Shown: positions 41,105 through 48,172 of the stretch, one piece after another
How the letters are laid out: each line of letters opens with the position of its first letter
Position numbering within the stretch: position 1 is the stretch's first letter
Assembly (NCBI GenBank): GCA_016716365.1
Contig: JADJWM010000003.1
Span: 252,001 to 316,000, forward strand
Direction of reading: 5' to 3'
DNA length: 64,000 nt
Source: Chloracidobacterium sp.
GTDB taxonomy: Bacteria > Acidobacteriota > Blastocatellia > Pyrinomonadales > Pyrinomonadaceae
Notes under the pieces: generated by a model
What the model was told of the DNA's origin: nothing
The model's input: only the letters and a program-made list of their open reading frames with translations
The model's database searches: none
Made by a program: the position numbers and the translations under genes

Positions 41105-41357
41105 TGTTCACCTCCCCGGTGAACATCAGGTCACGAGGGGTGAGGACTTGTGGCCTAAGGGCGGCGGTGTGGGAGACGCCGCCCTACAAATTTTAGCGGC
41201 CCTATTCAGGATCGACGCCCTCGCAGTTTTGTTGATCGTCAAGATAGGCCTCGTCCACGATGGACCGGCAGCCCGTCGCGTTGGCCGGCCCTGCTCGAGT
41301 TTGAGAATCGCTTTATGAGAACGATCAGCCGCACGTTGCGCGAGGCTGGTCGTTTTT
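41105..41357 (+). ncRNA. Structured 5' leader, candidate riboswitch, upstream of the APC permease
   Basis: This is a long leader with several strong stems. GTTCACC/GGTGAAC (41106-41112 and 41118-41124) and GGGCGGCG/CGCCGCCC (41159-41166 and 41177-41184) are clear. They are followed by a G/C-rich middle and an intrinsic terminator at 41321-41357 that abuts the permease start. A GATCGT at 41234-41239 could pair with the terminator's ACGATC as an antiterminator. The layout is that of a terminator-controlled riboswitch, but I could not assign it to the c-di-AMP (ydaO), magnesium or other known class. Confidence 0.6.
41321..41357 (+). terminator. Conditional terminator before the permease start codon
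   Basis: ACGATCAGCC (41321-41330) pairs with GGCTGGTCGT (41344-41353) through ten base pairs, one of them G-U. A TTTTT run follows, five bases before the ATG at 41362. Confidence 0.8.
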
Positions 41358-41361
41358 GGGT

Positions 41362-43344
41362 ATGAAGAAAAAACCGAGGAGTTGGTTCACAAAGTGGCTC
41401 TTTCGTGAAGTCGAAGAACCTGAACTCGCCGGCGGCCACCACGCGAAACATCAGCATCCCTGGTGGCAGGTGATGTGCTTGACGGGTGTGGATTACTTTT
41501 CCACCCTCGGATACCAGCCCGGTATCGCTTTCCTTGCCGCGGGCCCGCTCTCGCCTTTCGCAACTCTCGTACTCGTCCTGCTAACACTGTTCGGAGCTCT
41601 TCCGATGTACAAACGCGTCGCCGAAGAGAGCCCTCATGGCGACGGCTCTATCTCGATGCTCGAACGACTGCTTTCACGGTGGAAGGGCAAGATGCTGGTC
41701 CTGATCCTTCTTGGATTCGTCGCCACAAGCTTCATCATCACGATCACGCTTTCCGCGGCCGACGCGACGGCACACATCATCGAAAATCCGCTGGTCGAGC
41801 ACCTGACATTTCTTGACCACAGGGTGATCGTCACCGTCATCCTGATCGGGCTCTTGGGCGCGGTATTTCTCCGCGGCTTCAGCGAGGCGATAGGCCTCGC
41901 GGTCGCGATCGTCGCACTCTTTCTCGCAATGAACATTGCGACGATCGGGTACGGGATCTACGACATCTTCTTCCTGCACCCACAGGCGCTCCCGAACTGG
42001 ATCGCGGCTCTCTGGTCCGATACGCGCGTTGGCGGAAGCTTCCTTTGGCTTGCTTTTGCGGCCCTGATCGTCTTTCCAAAGCTCGCCTTGGGGCTTTCCG
42101 GTTTCGAGACCGGCGTGGTAGTCATGCCTCTTGTAAAGAGCGACGTGCCGCCGCCCGACCCCAACCTGACATGGACCGCCGACGATTCCGTTTCGTCTGA
42201 AATGGAAGGCCATCTGGCAGGCCGGATCCGCAACGGAAAGAAGTTGCTCGCCGGTGCTGCCATCATCATGAGCTTCATGCTGGTCGGCAGCAGCATCGTG
42301 ACGACGATGCTGATCCCGCCTGAGCAATTCAAGGAAGGCGGCCAGGCCTACGGGCGGGCCCTCTCATACCTGACCCATTCGTTCTTTGGCCCCGGGATCG
42401 GCACGGTCTATGATTTTTCGACGGTCGCGATACTATGGTTCGCCGGTGCGTCGGCAATGGCCGGCCTTCTGAACATAGTCCCGCGCTATTTGCCGCGTTA
42501 CGGGATGGCGCCAGATTGGGCAAGGGCAACGCGCCCATTGGTGTTCGTTTTTACTCTTATTTGTTTTATCGTCACGATCTTCTTCGATGCGGATGTCAGT
42601 TCACAGGGCGGTGCTTACGCAACAGGTGTACTTGCGTTGATGACTTCGGCCGCGGTCGCCGTTACGATCTCTGCCCGGTCGAAGGGTGAAAGCAAGTGGC
42701 TCGGTTATCTGCTCATCGTTCTTGTGTTCATATTTACGACGGCCGTCAATATCGTCGAACAGCCCAGCGGCATCAAGATAGCATCGCTCTTTATCGTCGC
42801 GATCATTCTGTCGTCGTTTGTCTCTCGGGCAATGAGGACGACGGAGCTGAGGATCGACAGGATCGAGTTCGATGAAAAGGCGCGTGAGATCATTGAAGAC
42901 CTGGTCGAAGGCGAGATCAGGATCGTAACGAACCGGAGGGAGGTCGGGAACGTCAGCGAGTACCGCTTCAAGGAGCACGAAAAGCGGATCGACAATCACA
43001 TCCCGTCGACCGATCCGGTCGTGTTTTACGAAGTTGAGCTGGGGGATGCTTCGGAGTTCAGCGGAGGGCTGGTTGTAAGGGGGGTCGACGTCGAGGGCTA
43101 CAAGATCTTGCGCACGGTCTCGCCGGCGGTGCCGAACGCGATCGCCGCACTGCTTCTGAATCTGCGTGATTCGACCGGGAAGATACCGCACGTGTATTTC
43201 GGATGGAGCGAGGGGAATCCGATCATGTACCTTGCGCGATATCTGCTGTTCGGCGAGGGCGACACGGCTCCAGTGACGCGCGAAATATTACGACAAGCCG
43301 AAGCCGACCCCGAGCTTCGGCCGAACGTCCATGTAGGTGGTTAA
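41362..43344 (+). CDS. APC-superfamily permease with C-terminal cytoplasmic domain
   Basis: This is an inner-membrane transporter of the amino acid/polyamine/cation (APC) superfamily. The 660-residue protein has about 12 membrane helices. These include VMCLTGVDYFSTLGYQPGIAF, which holds the unwound helix-1 substrate motif, then FATLVLVLLTLFGALPMY, MLVLILLGFVATSFIITI, and late helices LVFVFTLICFIVTIFF and LLIVLVFIFTTAVNI. A soluble C-terminal domain follows (about residues 490-660). Its size and tail recall KimA-type potassium permeases and other regulated APC members. The substrate remains open. Its mRNA leader ends in a terminator touching the start, so attenuation is likely. Confidence 0.85.
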   Translation: MKKKPRSWFTKWLFREVEEPELAGGHHAKHQHPWWQVMCLTGVDYFSTLGYQPGIAFLAAGPLSPFATLVLVLLTLFGALPMYKRVAEESPHGDGSISMLERLLSRWKGKMLVLILLGFVATSFIITITLSAADATAHIIENPLVEHLTFLDHRVIVTVILIGLLGAVFLRGFSEAIGLAVAIVALFLAMNIATIGYGIYDIFFLHPQALPNWIAALWSDTRVGGSFLWLAFAALIVFPKLALGLSGFETGVVVMPLVKSDVPPPDPNLTWTADDSVSSEMEGHLAGRIRNGKKLLAGAAIIMSFMLVGSSIVTTMLIPPEQFKEGGQAYGRALSYLTHSFFGPGIGTVYDFSTVAILWFAGASAMAGLLNIVPRYLPRYGMAPDWARATRPLVFVFTLICFIVTIFFDADVSSQGGAYATGVLALMTSAAVAVTISARSKGESKWLGYLLIVLVFIFTTAVNIVEQPSGIKIASLFIVAIILSSFVSRAMRTTELRIDRIEFDEKAREIIEDLVEGEIRIVTNRREVGNVSEYRFKEHEKRIDNHIPSTDPVVFYEVELGDASEFSGGLVVRGVDVEGYKILRTVSPAVPNAIAALLLNLRDSTGKIPHVYFGWSEGNPIMYLARYLLFGEGDTAPVTREILRQAEADPELRPNVHVGG

Positions 43345-43358
43345 AAAGCGCTCGGGTC

Positions 43359-43736
43359 CTAGCCGTGGGAACCATTAAGGATCGAAGGATTCAACTCGAG
43401 GTAACACGATCGGCAATAAACGGGACGCCCCTGCGACGGGTAAAAAGGGACCGTCGTTGCTTCGCCGCATCGTGCACAACTGACAGAAACTTCTATCCGC
43501 TGACGGACGCCGGACGCCTGAGCTGCGGCAATGGCCGCAAGGCGCTCATTCTTCGCCTGTTTGCATTCCTTGCATCGCTTTGGGGGATTAAGCAGGTTCT
43601 TGTCCCGGAAGAACGCTTGTTCCCCGGCCGTCCAGACGAACGTGACAGAGCAGTCGCCGCAGACGATCTCCCGGTCGCTGAACTCTGGGTCCTCCGCTGG
43701 AAGTGCGAACTGTTCTTCAATTTCGGTAACCGACAT
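43359..43736 (-). CDS. Zinc-ribbon protein with two CxxC pairs per domain
   Basis: A cytoplasmic protein of about 125 residues has two zinc ribbons. The first (CGDCSVTFVWTAGEQ to CKECK) matches the probable zinc-ribbon domain found in many bacterial proteins. The second (SCARCGEATTVPFYP to YCRSCYLE) is a CxxC...CxxC ribbon typical of CxxC-x17-CxxC families. Starts at 43736 (MSVTEIEEQF) and 43742 are equivalent. The function is unknown; such proteins occur near stress or translation genes. The gene is divergent from purD, with a 250-bp spacer that contains a dyad ATGTAGTAGA/TCTACAATACAT-like element near 43853-43877. Confidence 0.8.
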   Translation of the reverse strand: MSVTEIEEQFALPAEDPEFSDREIVCGDCSVTFVWTAGEQAFFRDKNLLNPPKRCKECKQAKNERLAAIAAAQASGVRQRIEVSVSCARCGEATTVPFYPSQGRPVYCRSCYLELNPSILNGSHG

Positions 43737-43998
43737 CTCCACCCTCCTTGTTCATCCGTTTCTCTTTTTGGGGGATAAGCATGCTGAGAAACTCAACTTC
43801 ATGAATTATGCGAAGGGGAACCCCGACCGTCAGTTCGAAAAAATGCTACGGCATGTAGTAGATTCTACAATACATGGGTTGAACTTGGTCGAACGAAGGT
43901 GGGTGAACTCCGCAAAAAAAACTATAACTATCGTATACGCCTGTCAAGACGAAACGTAACAGAATTGTAATGCAAAGGGAAACTATTGGGAAGCTCCA

Positions 43999-45309
43999 AT
44001 GAATATTTTAGTGATCGGGTCAGGTGGAAGGGAACATGCACTATGTTATTCATTCGCACGAAGCGCACGTGTAGATAGGATCTTTTGCGCACCCGGGAAT
44101 GCAGGTATCGAGCAGGTAGCCGAGTGTGTTCCGATCGACGTAGAAGACGCCGCGGCACTTGTTGGTTTTGCCGATGTCCACGCCGTGGATCTGACGTTCG
44201 TAGGCGGCGAGTCGTCTCTGGCCGCCGGCGTCGTCGACGTGTTCGAAACGCATGGAATGAAGATAGTCGGCCCGACAACGGCTGCCGCACGGTTGGAGTC
44301 GAGCAAGGCCTTCGCGAAAAATTTCATGAAGCGTCAGGGGATTCCGACGGCGGAGTATGCGAACTGTTCCACGCGTGCGAAGGCGGTTGCCGTTCTCAAT
44401 TCGGGGCTGTTCGGCGGCCCCGAGAAAGGCATCGTTGTAAAGGCGGATGGCCTCGCGGCCGGAAAGGGCGTCATCGTCGCCAATGACCGGGCCGCGGGCA
44501 TCGAGGCGATCGAGTCGCTCGGATCGGTTGCCGGTGCGGCCGGAGATACGATCGTGCTCGAAGAACTTTTGGTTGGGCGCGAAGTGTCCGTGTTGATGTT
44601 CGCCGACGGCAGTGACTTCGTTCTGATGCCGCCTGCGCGTGACCACAAAAGGATCGGCGATGGCGATACCGGCCCGAACACTGGCGGGATGGGAACCGTA
44701 ACCTTCGACGGGCTGCTGACACCGGCGCAATTGGAGATGGTGAAGGACGAGATCATCCGGCCGACGCTTCGTGGCTGTATCGATGAGGGATTTGCCTTTC
44801 GCGGCGTCCTATTTCTGGGGATCATGCTCACGGATGACGGCCCGAAGCTCCTCGAGTACAACGTCCGGTTCGGCGACCCGGAAGCCCAGTCGATACTCGT
44901 GCGGTTGGAGACGGATCTTGTTGAGATCTGTGAGGCGATCGTGTCGGGCAGGCTGGCGGAACTTGATGTCGAGTGGCGGCCGGGTGCTTCAGCGACGATC
45001 GTGCTTGCGTCGGCGGGCTATCCGGGCTCACCAAAGAAGGGCGATCCAATTAACGGACTGAGGGACGCGGCCATGGTCCCAGGCGTCACCATTTTTCACG
45101 CCGGGACCCGCCTCGAAAGTCGGGGCATCGCGGCCGCGACCGGCTATTCGGAACAGCCGTCACCCGTATCTTTTGTCACGGCAGGCGGTCGCGTGCTGGG
45201 AGTAACTGCCATCGGTGATGAGATCGGCGATGCACTTAGAACTGCCTATACCGCTGTCTCGAAGATAGACTGGCCCGGGATGCAGTTCCGCAGAGACATC
45301 GGGAAATAG
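43999..45309 (+). CDS. purD: Phosphoribosylamine-glycine ligase PurD
   Basis: PurD joins phosphoribosylamine to glycine with ATP in the second step of purine synthesis. The 436-residue ATP-grasp protein begins MNILVIGSGGREHALCY, shows DLTFVGGESSLAAG and the ATP-grasp stretches IVVKADGLAAGKGVIV and VLEELLVGREVSVLMFADG. The metal loop LEYNVRFGDPEAQ and the C-terminal VLASAGYPG...RVLGVTAIG also fit. The ATG at 43999 is preceded by a T-rich spacer and no strong Shine-Dalgarno. No other pur genes are nearby. Confidence 0.96.
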   Translation: MNILVIGSGGREHALCYSFARSARVDRIFCAPGNAGIEQVAECVPIDVEDAAALVGFADVHAVDLTFVGGESSLAAGVVDVFETHGMKIVGPTTAAARLESSKAFAKNFMKRQGIPTAEYANCSTRAKAVAVLNSGLFGGPEKGIVVKADGLAAGKGVIVANDRAAGIEAIESLGSVAGAAGDTIVLEELLVGREVSVLMFADGSDFVLMPPARDHKRIGDGDTGPNTGGMGTVTFDGLLTPAQLEMVKDEIIRPTLRGCIDEGFAFRGVLFLGIMLTDDGPKLLEYNVRFGDPEAQSILVRLETDLVEICEAIVSGRLAELDVEWRPGASATIVLASAGYPGSPKKGDPINGLRDAAMVPGVTIFHAGTRLESRGIAAATGYSEQPSPVSFVTAGGRVLGVTAIGDEIGDALRTAYTAVSKIDWPGMQFRRDIGK

Positions 45310-45336
45310 TTCGTTATCTTTGTTAGCCTAATTAGC

Positions 45337-45816
45337 CTAAAGGATGCCGGAGCCTTTTCGCGGCAGTTTGAAGCGGCTCGATCTAGTAATGCGTCCGTTC
45401 GTGCTGATCTTCGGATGATCTGGCTTGGGAGATCTCGCCACTGGTCCGAAATTCAACAGCCTGTATATTTCAGGTCCAAGCCTCGGCAGGTCGTCGGGCT
45501 TCGAAAAGAAAAGCTCGGCGCCGGCTTCGGCTGCAAGTCGGCGGTCAATGTCCCTATCCAACGCCGAATAGACAACGATGGGCGAATGAACCTGCAGAGC
45601 ACGAAGGCTGCGGCAAACCTCCACTGCGGTAGTTTCGGGAAAACAATAGTCCAGAATGTAAAAATCGAACGGAGCTTGAGCCGAAAGCTCAAGCACAAGT
45701 GTTGGGTCTGTAACTGCAGTTGTGGGAAGCTGATAAAGATCCGTCAGCAATGTTTCCAGGAATCTGCAGCTTTCAAGATCGCTATCTGCGTAAACGATCC
45801 GCGGCTGGTCCGACAT
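45337..45816 (-). CDS. Single-domain response regulator (REC-like)
   Basis: From the ATG at 45816 (GGAGG 9 nt upstream) the 159-residue protein is one receiver domain. It has an acidic pocket near residue 9-11 (VYADSDLES). The phosphoacceptor Asp is in FYILDYCFPETTAVEVC, and Lys is in LFFSKPDDLP. A 40-residue basic tail (PVARSPKPDHPKISTNGR) replaces an output domain. Such stand-alone receivers act through protein contacts, often in phosphorelays or stress signalling. No kinase is encoded in the window. Next along are the lmo0937-like peptide and a ferritin-like gene on the same strand, so a shared stress role is plausible. Confidence 0.82.
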   Translation of the reverse strand: MSDQPRIVYADSDLESCRFLETLLTDLYQLPTTAVTDPTLVLELSAQAPFDFYILDYCFPETTAVEVCRSLRALQVHSPIVVYSALDRDIDRRLAAEAGAELFFSKPDDLPRLGPEIYRLLNFGPVARSPKPDHPKISTNGRITRSSRFKLPRKGSGIL

Positions 45817-45895
45817 AAGAAAATACCTCCCCGGTGAAAGATCGAACGGCCGCGGGAGCGGCCCTCGATTGATACTCACGCCGACAGCCGTGGTT

Positions 45896-46048
45896 TTAGA
45901 TACCCCGGCGTCCCGTGACCAGCTGCACGACCAAAACGATCAGAGCAACCACCAACAGTAGATGGATCAAGTTACCGACGGCAGCACCGCCGAGTCCGAA
46001 TCCAAGAGCCCAAAGAACTAAAAGTACTATCAGTATTGTCCAAAGCAT
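45896..46048 (-). CDS. lmo0937-family small membrane peptide
   Basis: A 50-residue protein reads MLWTILIVLLVLWALGFGLG, then a Gly-rich turn, a second helix LIHLLLVVALIVLVVQL and the basic end VTGRRGI. This is the pattern of the lmo0937/DUF5670 family of tiny membrane proteins, often induced by envelope or osmotic stress. A strong GGAGGAGA lies before the ATG at 46048. The gene is too short for automatic callers. It lies between the receiver gene and a ferritin-like gene on the same strand. Confidence 0.8.
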   Translation of the reverse strand: MLWTILIVLLVLWALGFGLGGAAVGNLIHLLLVVALIVLVVQLVTGRRGI

Positions 46049-46112
46049 AATTTCTCCTCCTTTTTCTAATTAACAAAGCGGAACGACGAGTTCTAAACCC
46101 ACGGTCCCCTAA

Positions 46113-46706
46113 TCAAACCATGTTGGCCCTTGCGTGCTTGGCACGCGCGGCCCCGATCGCTGTCTTAACGTCCTTCTCTTCTTCGGGCGGCGGCAAGACC
46201 GCGGGCATGCCCAAAGAATCGATCCACAGTTCCCGGCACCACCCGGTGGTGTGATACAAATGCTCATCTTCGTCTTCTTCGACTTCCTCATGTGCTTCTT
46301 TCAGTGCCGTGCCCTCTGCACCTTTGGTCTTGTCGGCTAATTCGCCGATAAGCTCCCAGTTCAGATGATCTTTGGTTTCCGCAAGCACGACGCACTCGGC
46401 TGCCACGATCTCAGCCGCTTCCGGATCGCCTGTCTTCTTGGCCATTTCCATCGCCTTCACGAGCGACTCGCCGATGTGTTTTACGATCTTTCTGCCGGGC
46501 GTCTCGGTCTTTGTATCTAGCTCCAGTTTCTCGAACAATTCCTTGACCACCTGCACGTGCTTGGTCGTCTGCTCGAGATACTCATTCCATTCTTTTTTTA
46601 AGTCTTTGTTCACCGCACACGAAACGGCTGTCTTATAGATCTCAACCCCGCCGAGTTCGGTTTCCAATGCTTCGTAGAGCAGGTTATTTCTCTGTTCCTT
46701 ATTCAT
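46113..46706 (-). CDS. Ferritin-like four-helix protein
   Basis: The 197-residue protein starts MNKEQRNNLLYEALETELGGVEIYKTAV, in pieces LLYEALETELGG and VEIYKTAVSCAV. This is a ferritin-like helix bearing Glu and nearby Tyr. Helices VQVVKELFEKLELD and ALGEVAECVVLAETKDHLNWELIGELA-like segments follow with further Glu/His. The end is a charged tail with EEVEEDEDEHLYHTTGW. It probably protects against oxidative or metal stress, but metal binding is not proven. A strong AGGAGG precedes the ATG. It belongs to the apparent stress locus with the small membrane peptide. Confidence 0.75.
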   Translation of the reverse strand: MNKEQRNNLLYEALETELGGVEIYKTAVSCAVNKDLKKEWNEYLEQTTKHVQVVKELFEKLELDTKTETPGRKIVKHIGESLVKAMEMAKKTGDPEAAEIVAAECVVLAETKDHLNWELIGELADKTKGAEGTALKEAHEEVEEDEDEHLYHTTGWCRELWIDSLGMPAVLPPPEEEKDVKTAIGAARAKHARANMV

Positions 46707-46962
46707 AAACCTCCTGTTTCCTCCTTCGCCTGTATCAAATTCGAACGATAACTTCTATGCAATCGAGTAGGGGCAAACTGCGTTCCAAACATAACGCGAT
46801 CGTCCGGATGCGGATCATTTCGATCAGGCACGCGGGGCGTTCGGGGAAAGATCTGACTGAGAAGTGACTTTGGAGGATCCGTCTATCCTAACGACTGTGG
46901 GATCGGTGGAGGACCGGCTGGTGCGAGAAGAAAAAAACGAGTTCCGCGGGTACGATCAAAGG

Positions 46963-47700
46963 TCATTCTTTTTGACCTTCAGTGTATCGCGTTAGACATT
47001 GTTCGAGCTGGTCGTTAACGATGCTGTAGCATTCGCATGCTGCGTGTTCCAAACCGTCCCGATCCTTGATCTCCACCCGGCCACGCGAGGCCTTGATAAG
47101 CTTTCGACGCTGGAGACTGCTCGCAGCCAAAGAAACGCTCTCGCGACGCACTCCCAGGATGCCCGCGAGAACATCGTGAGTGATCTTTAATTCATCCTTG
47201 TCGATCTGGTCCCGGATCTCGAGCAGCAAACGGCCGAGCTGCTGCTCGATGCGATGCAGTCGATTGCAGATCGCGTTTTGCGATACCTGCACCATAAAAG
47301 CGTGGGTGTAGGCGAGCAGCAACCCCTGAAATGCACCGCAGTCGGCCATTTCATCGAGAACGCTTGCGGCTTTCATTCGGTAAGCATCACCTTGATAGAT
47401 GACGAGCGCACGATCCGGCGTCCTGACATTTCCCGTCATTATTCCGGTTCCCACGATACCGCTTCGCCCGATGAGCCCAATAGAGACAGAGCTACCGGTA
47501 TCCGATTCGTAAACCAGCGAGATAAGGCCGGAAACGGGAAAATAAAGGTAGTTGGTCTTTTGATCGGACTCCCAAAGAACGGACCCTGGTTCAAGTTCAA
47601 TGTGTTCTAAAAGAGTACACATGTCTTGAAAAGTATCTACAGGAAGCGCGGCGAGAAGACGGTTTTGTGTCGGTTCGATTACTGGTTTTACCAGCGGCAT
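46963..47700 (-). CDS. Crp/Fnr-family transcriptional regulator
   Basis: From the ATG at 47700 the 245-residue protein has an N-terminal cyclic-nucleotide-binding beta-roll (about residues 20-125, YLYFPVSGLISLVYESDTG). A long dimer helix follows. The C-terminal winged helix-turn-helix contains THDVLAGILGVRRESVSLAA as the recognition region. No Fnr-type Cys cluster is present. The roll lacks the full phosphate-cassette pattern of true cAMP receptors, so the effector is unknown. A longer reading to 47823 adds unlikely residues. It may regulate the neighbouring stress genes, but this is inference. Confidence 0.88.
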   Translation of the reverse strand: MPLVKPVIEPTQNRLLAALPVDTFQDMCTLLEHIELEPGSVLWESDQKTNYLYFPVSGLISLVYESDTGSSVSIGLIGRSGIVGTGIMTGNVRTPDRALVIYQGDAYRMKAASVLDEMADCGAFQGLLLAYTHAFMVQVSQNAICNRLHRIEQQLGRLLLEIRDQIDKDELKITHDVLAGILGVRRESVSLAASSLQRRKLIKASRGRVEIKDRDGLEHAACECYSIVNDQLEQCLTRYTEGQKE

Positions 47701-48172
47701 AAGGATCTTGGTCCGGCACGGCGGAGGGACCTTCTGTTGGAAGTCTGCGGTACGTCCGAATAAACACCATAGTACATCGGTTGTCGGAAAAGGATAAATC
47801 TTTCGGATTGTTAGATTTCGCACGGAAGCCGACGAGCCGGCTTGTTAGGCTTGGAACTAGTCGATAAGTTGACTGCATTCCGGCGCGAACCGAGCAACTG
47901 CACGGAATAGGCCGCAAGTGCTTCCACCAATATTTCGCGGCGCCTCAGTCCCACCACTCTAGCGAGGCGCCGTGGTCGCTCGGATGGGCCAGGGCCGCAT
48001 CTTTCTTTTGCGGCCTTGGCCCATCGTCTGAGCGTGGGGGTCCTCGGGGAGGGGCCCCATTTTTCGCGCCCGCGGCCCACTCGTTCTGTTTCTGAGGGCT
48101 TTTGGTTCACAGCCATTTTAAAAAGCCGGAGGAATGGATGTCCTCCGGCCAGATGTTTGCAGAATGGCAGTT
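47701..48172. other. Hairpin-rich gap between regulator and TonB receptor
   Basis: The 472-bp gap contains three strong dyads. CGGCGCCTC/GAGGCGCCG lies at 47938-47972, ATGGGCC...GGCCCAT at 47984-48024 (13-15 bp), and a GGGG/CCCC hairpin near 48034-48060. The TonB terminator is at 48120-48149. A 101-codon frame on the minus strand (47811-48116, start MAVNQKPSETERVGRG) runs through the hairpins. Its Arg-rich product is unlike any family I know and is probably not coding. Confidence 0.45.
48120..48149 (-). terminator. Terminator after the TonB receptor gene
   Basis: GCCGGAGG and CCTCCGGC form an 8-bp stem (48125-48132 and 48142-48149) followed on the minus strand by TTTTT. It lies 23 bp downstream of the receptor stop codon. 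Confidence 0.8.

Noticed and set aside
41105..41361. Firm assignment of the permease leader to the c-di-AMP (ydaO) riboswitch
   Set aside because: Only short fragments such as GGGGTGA resemble the consensus; the conserved CAGCTAACCTCG-type segment is not found, so the class is left open.
47811..48116. 101-codon minus-strand frame starting MAVNQKPSETE as a gene
   Set aside because: It runs through several strong hairpins, has Arg/Pro-biased composition and no recognisable domain or ribosome-binding site.
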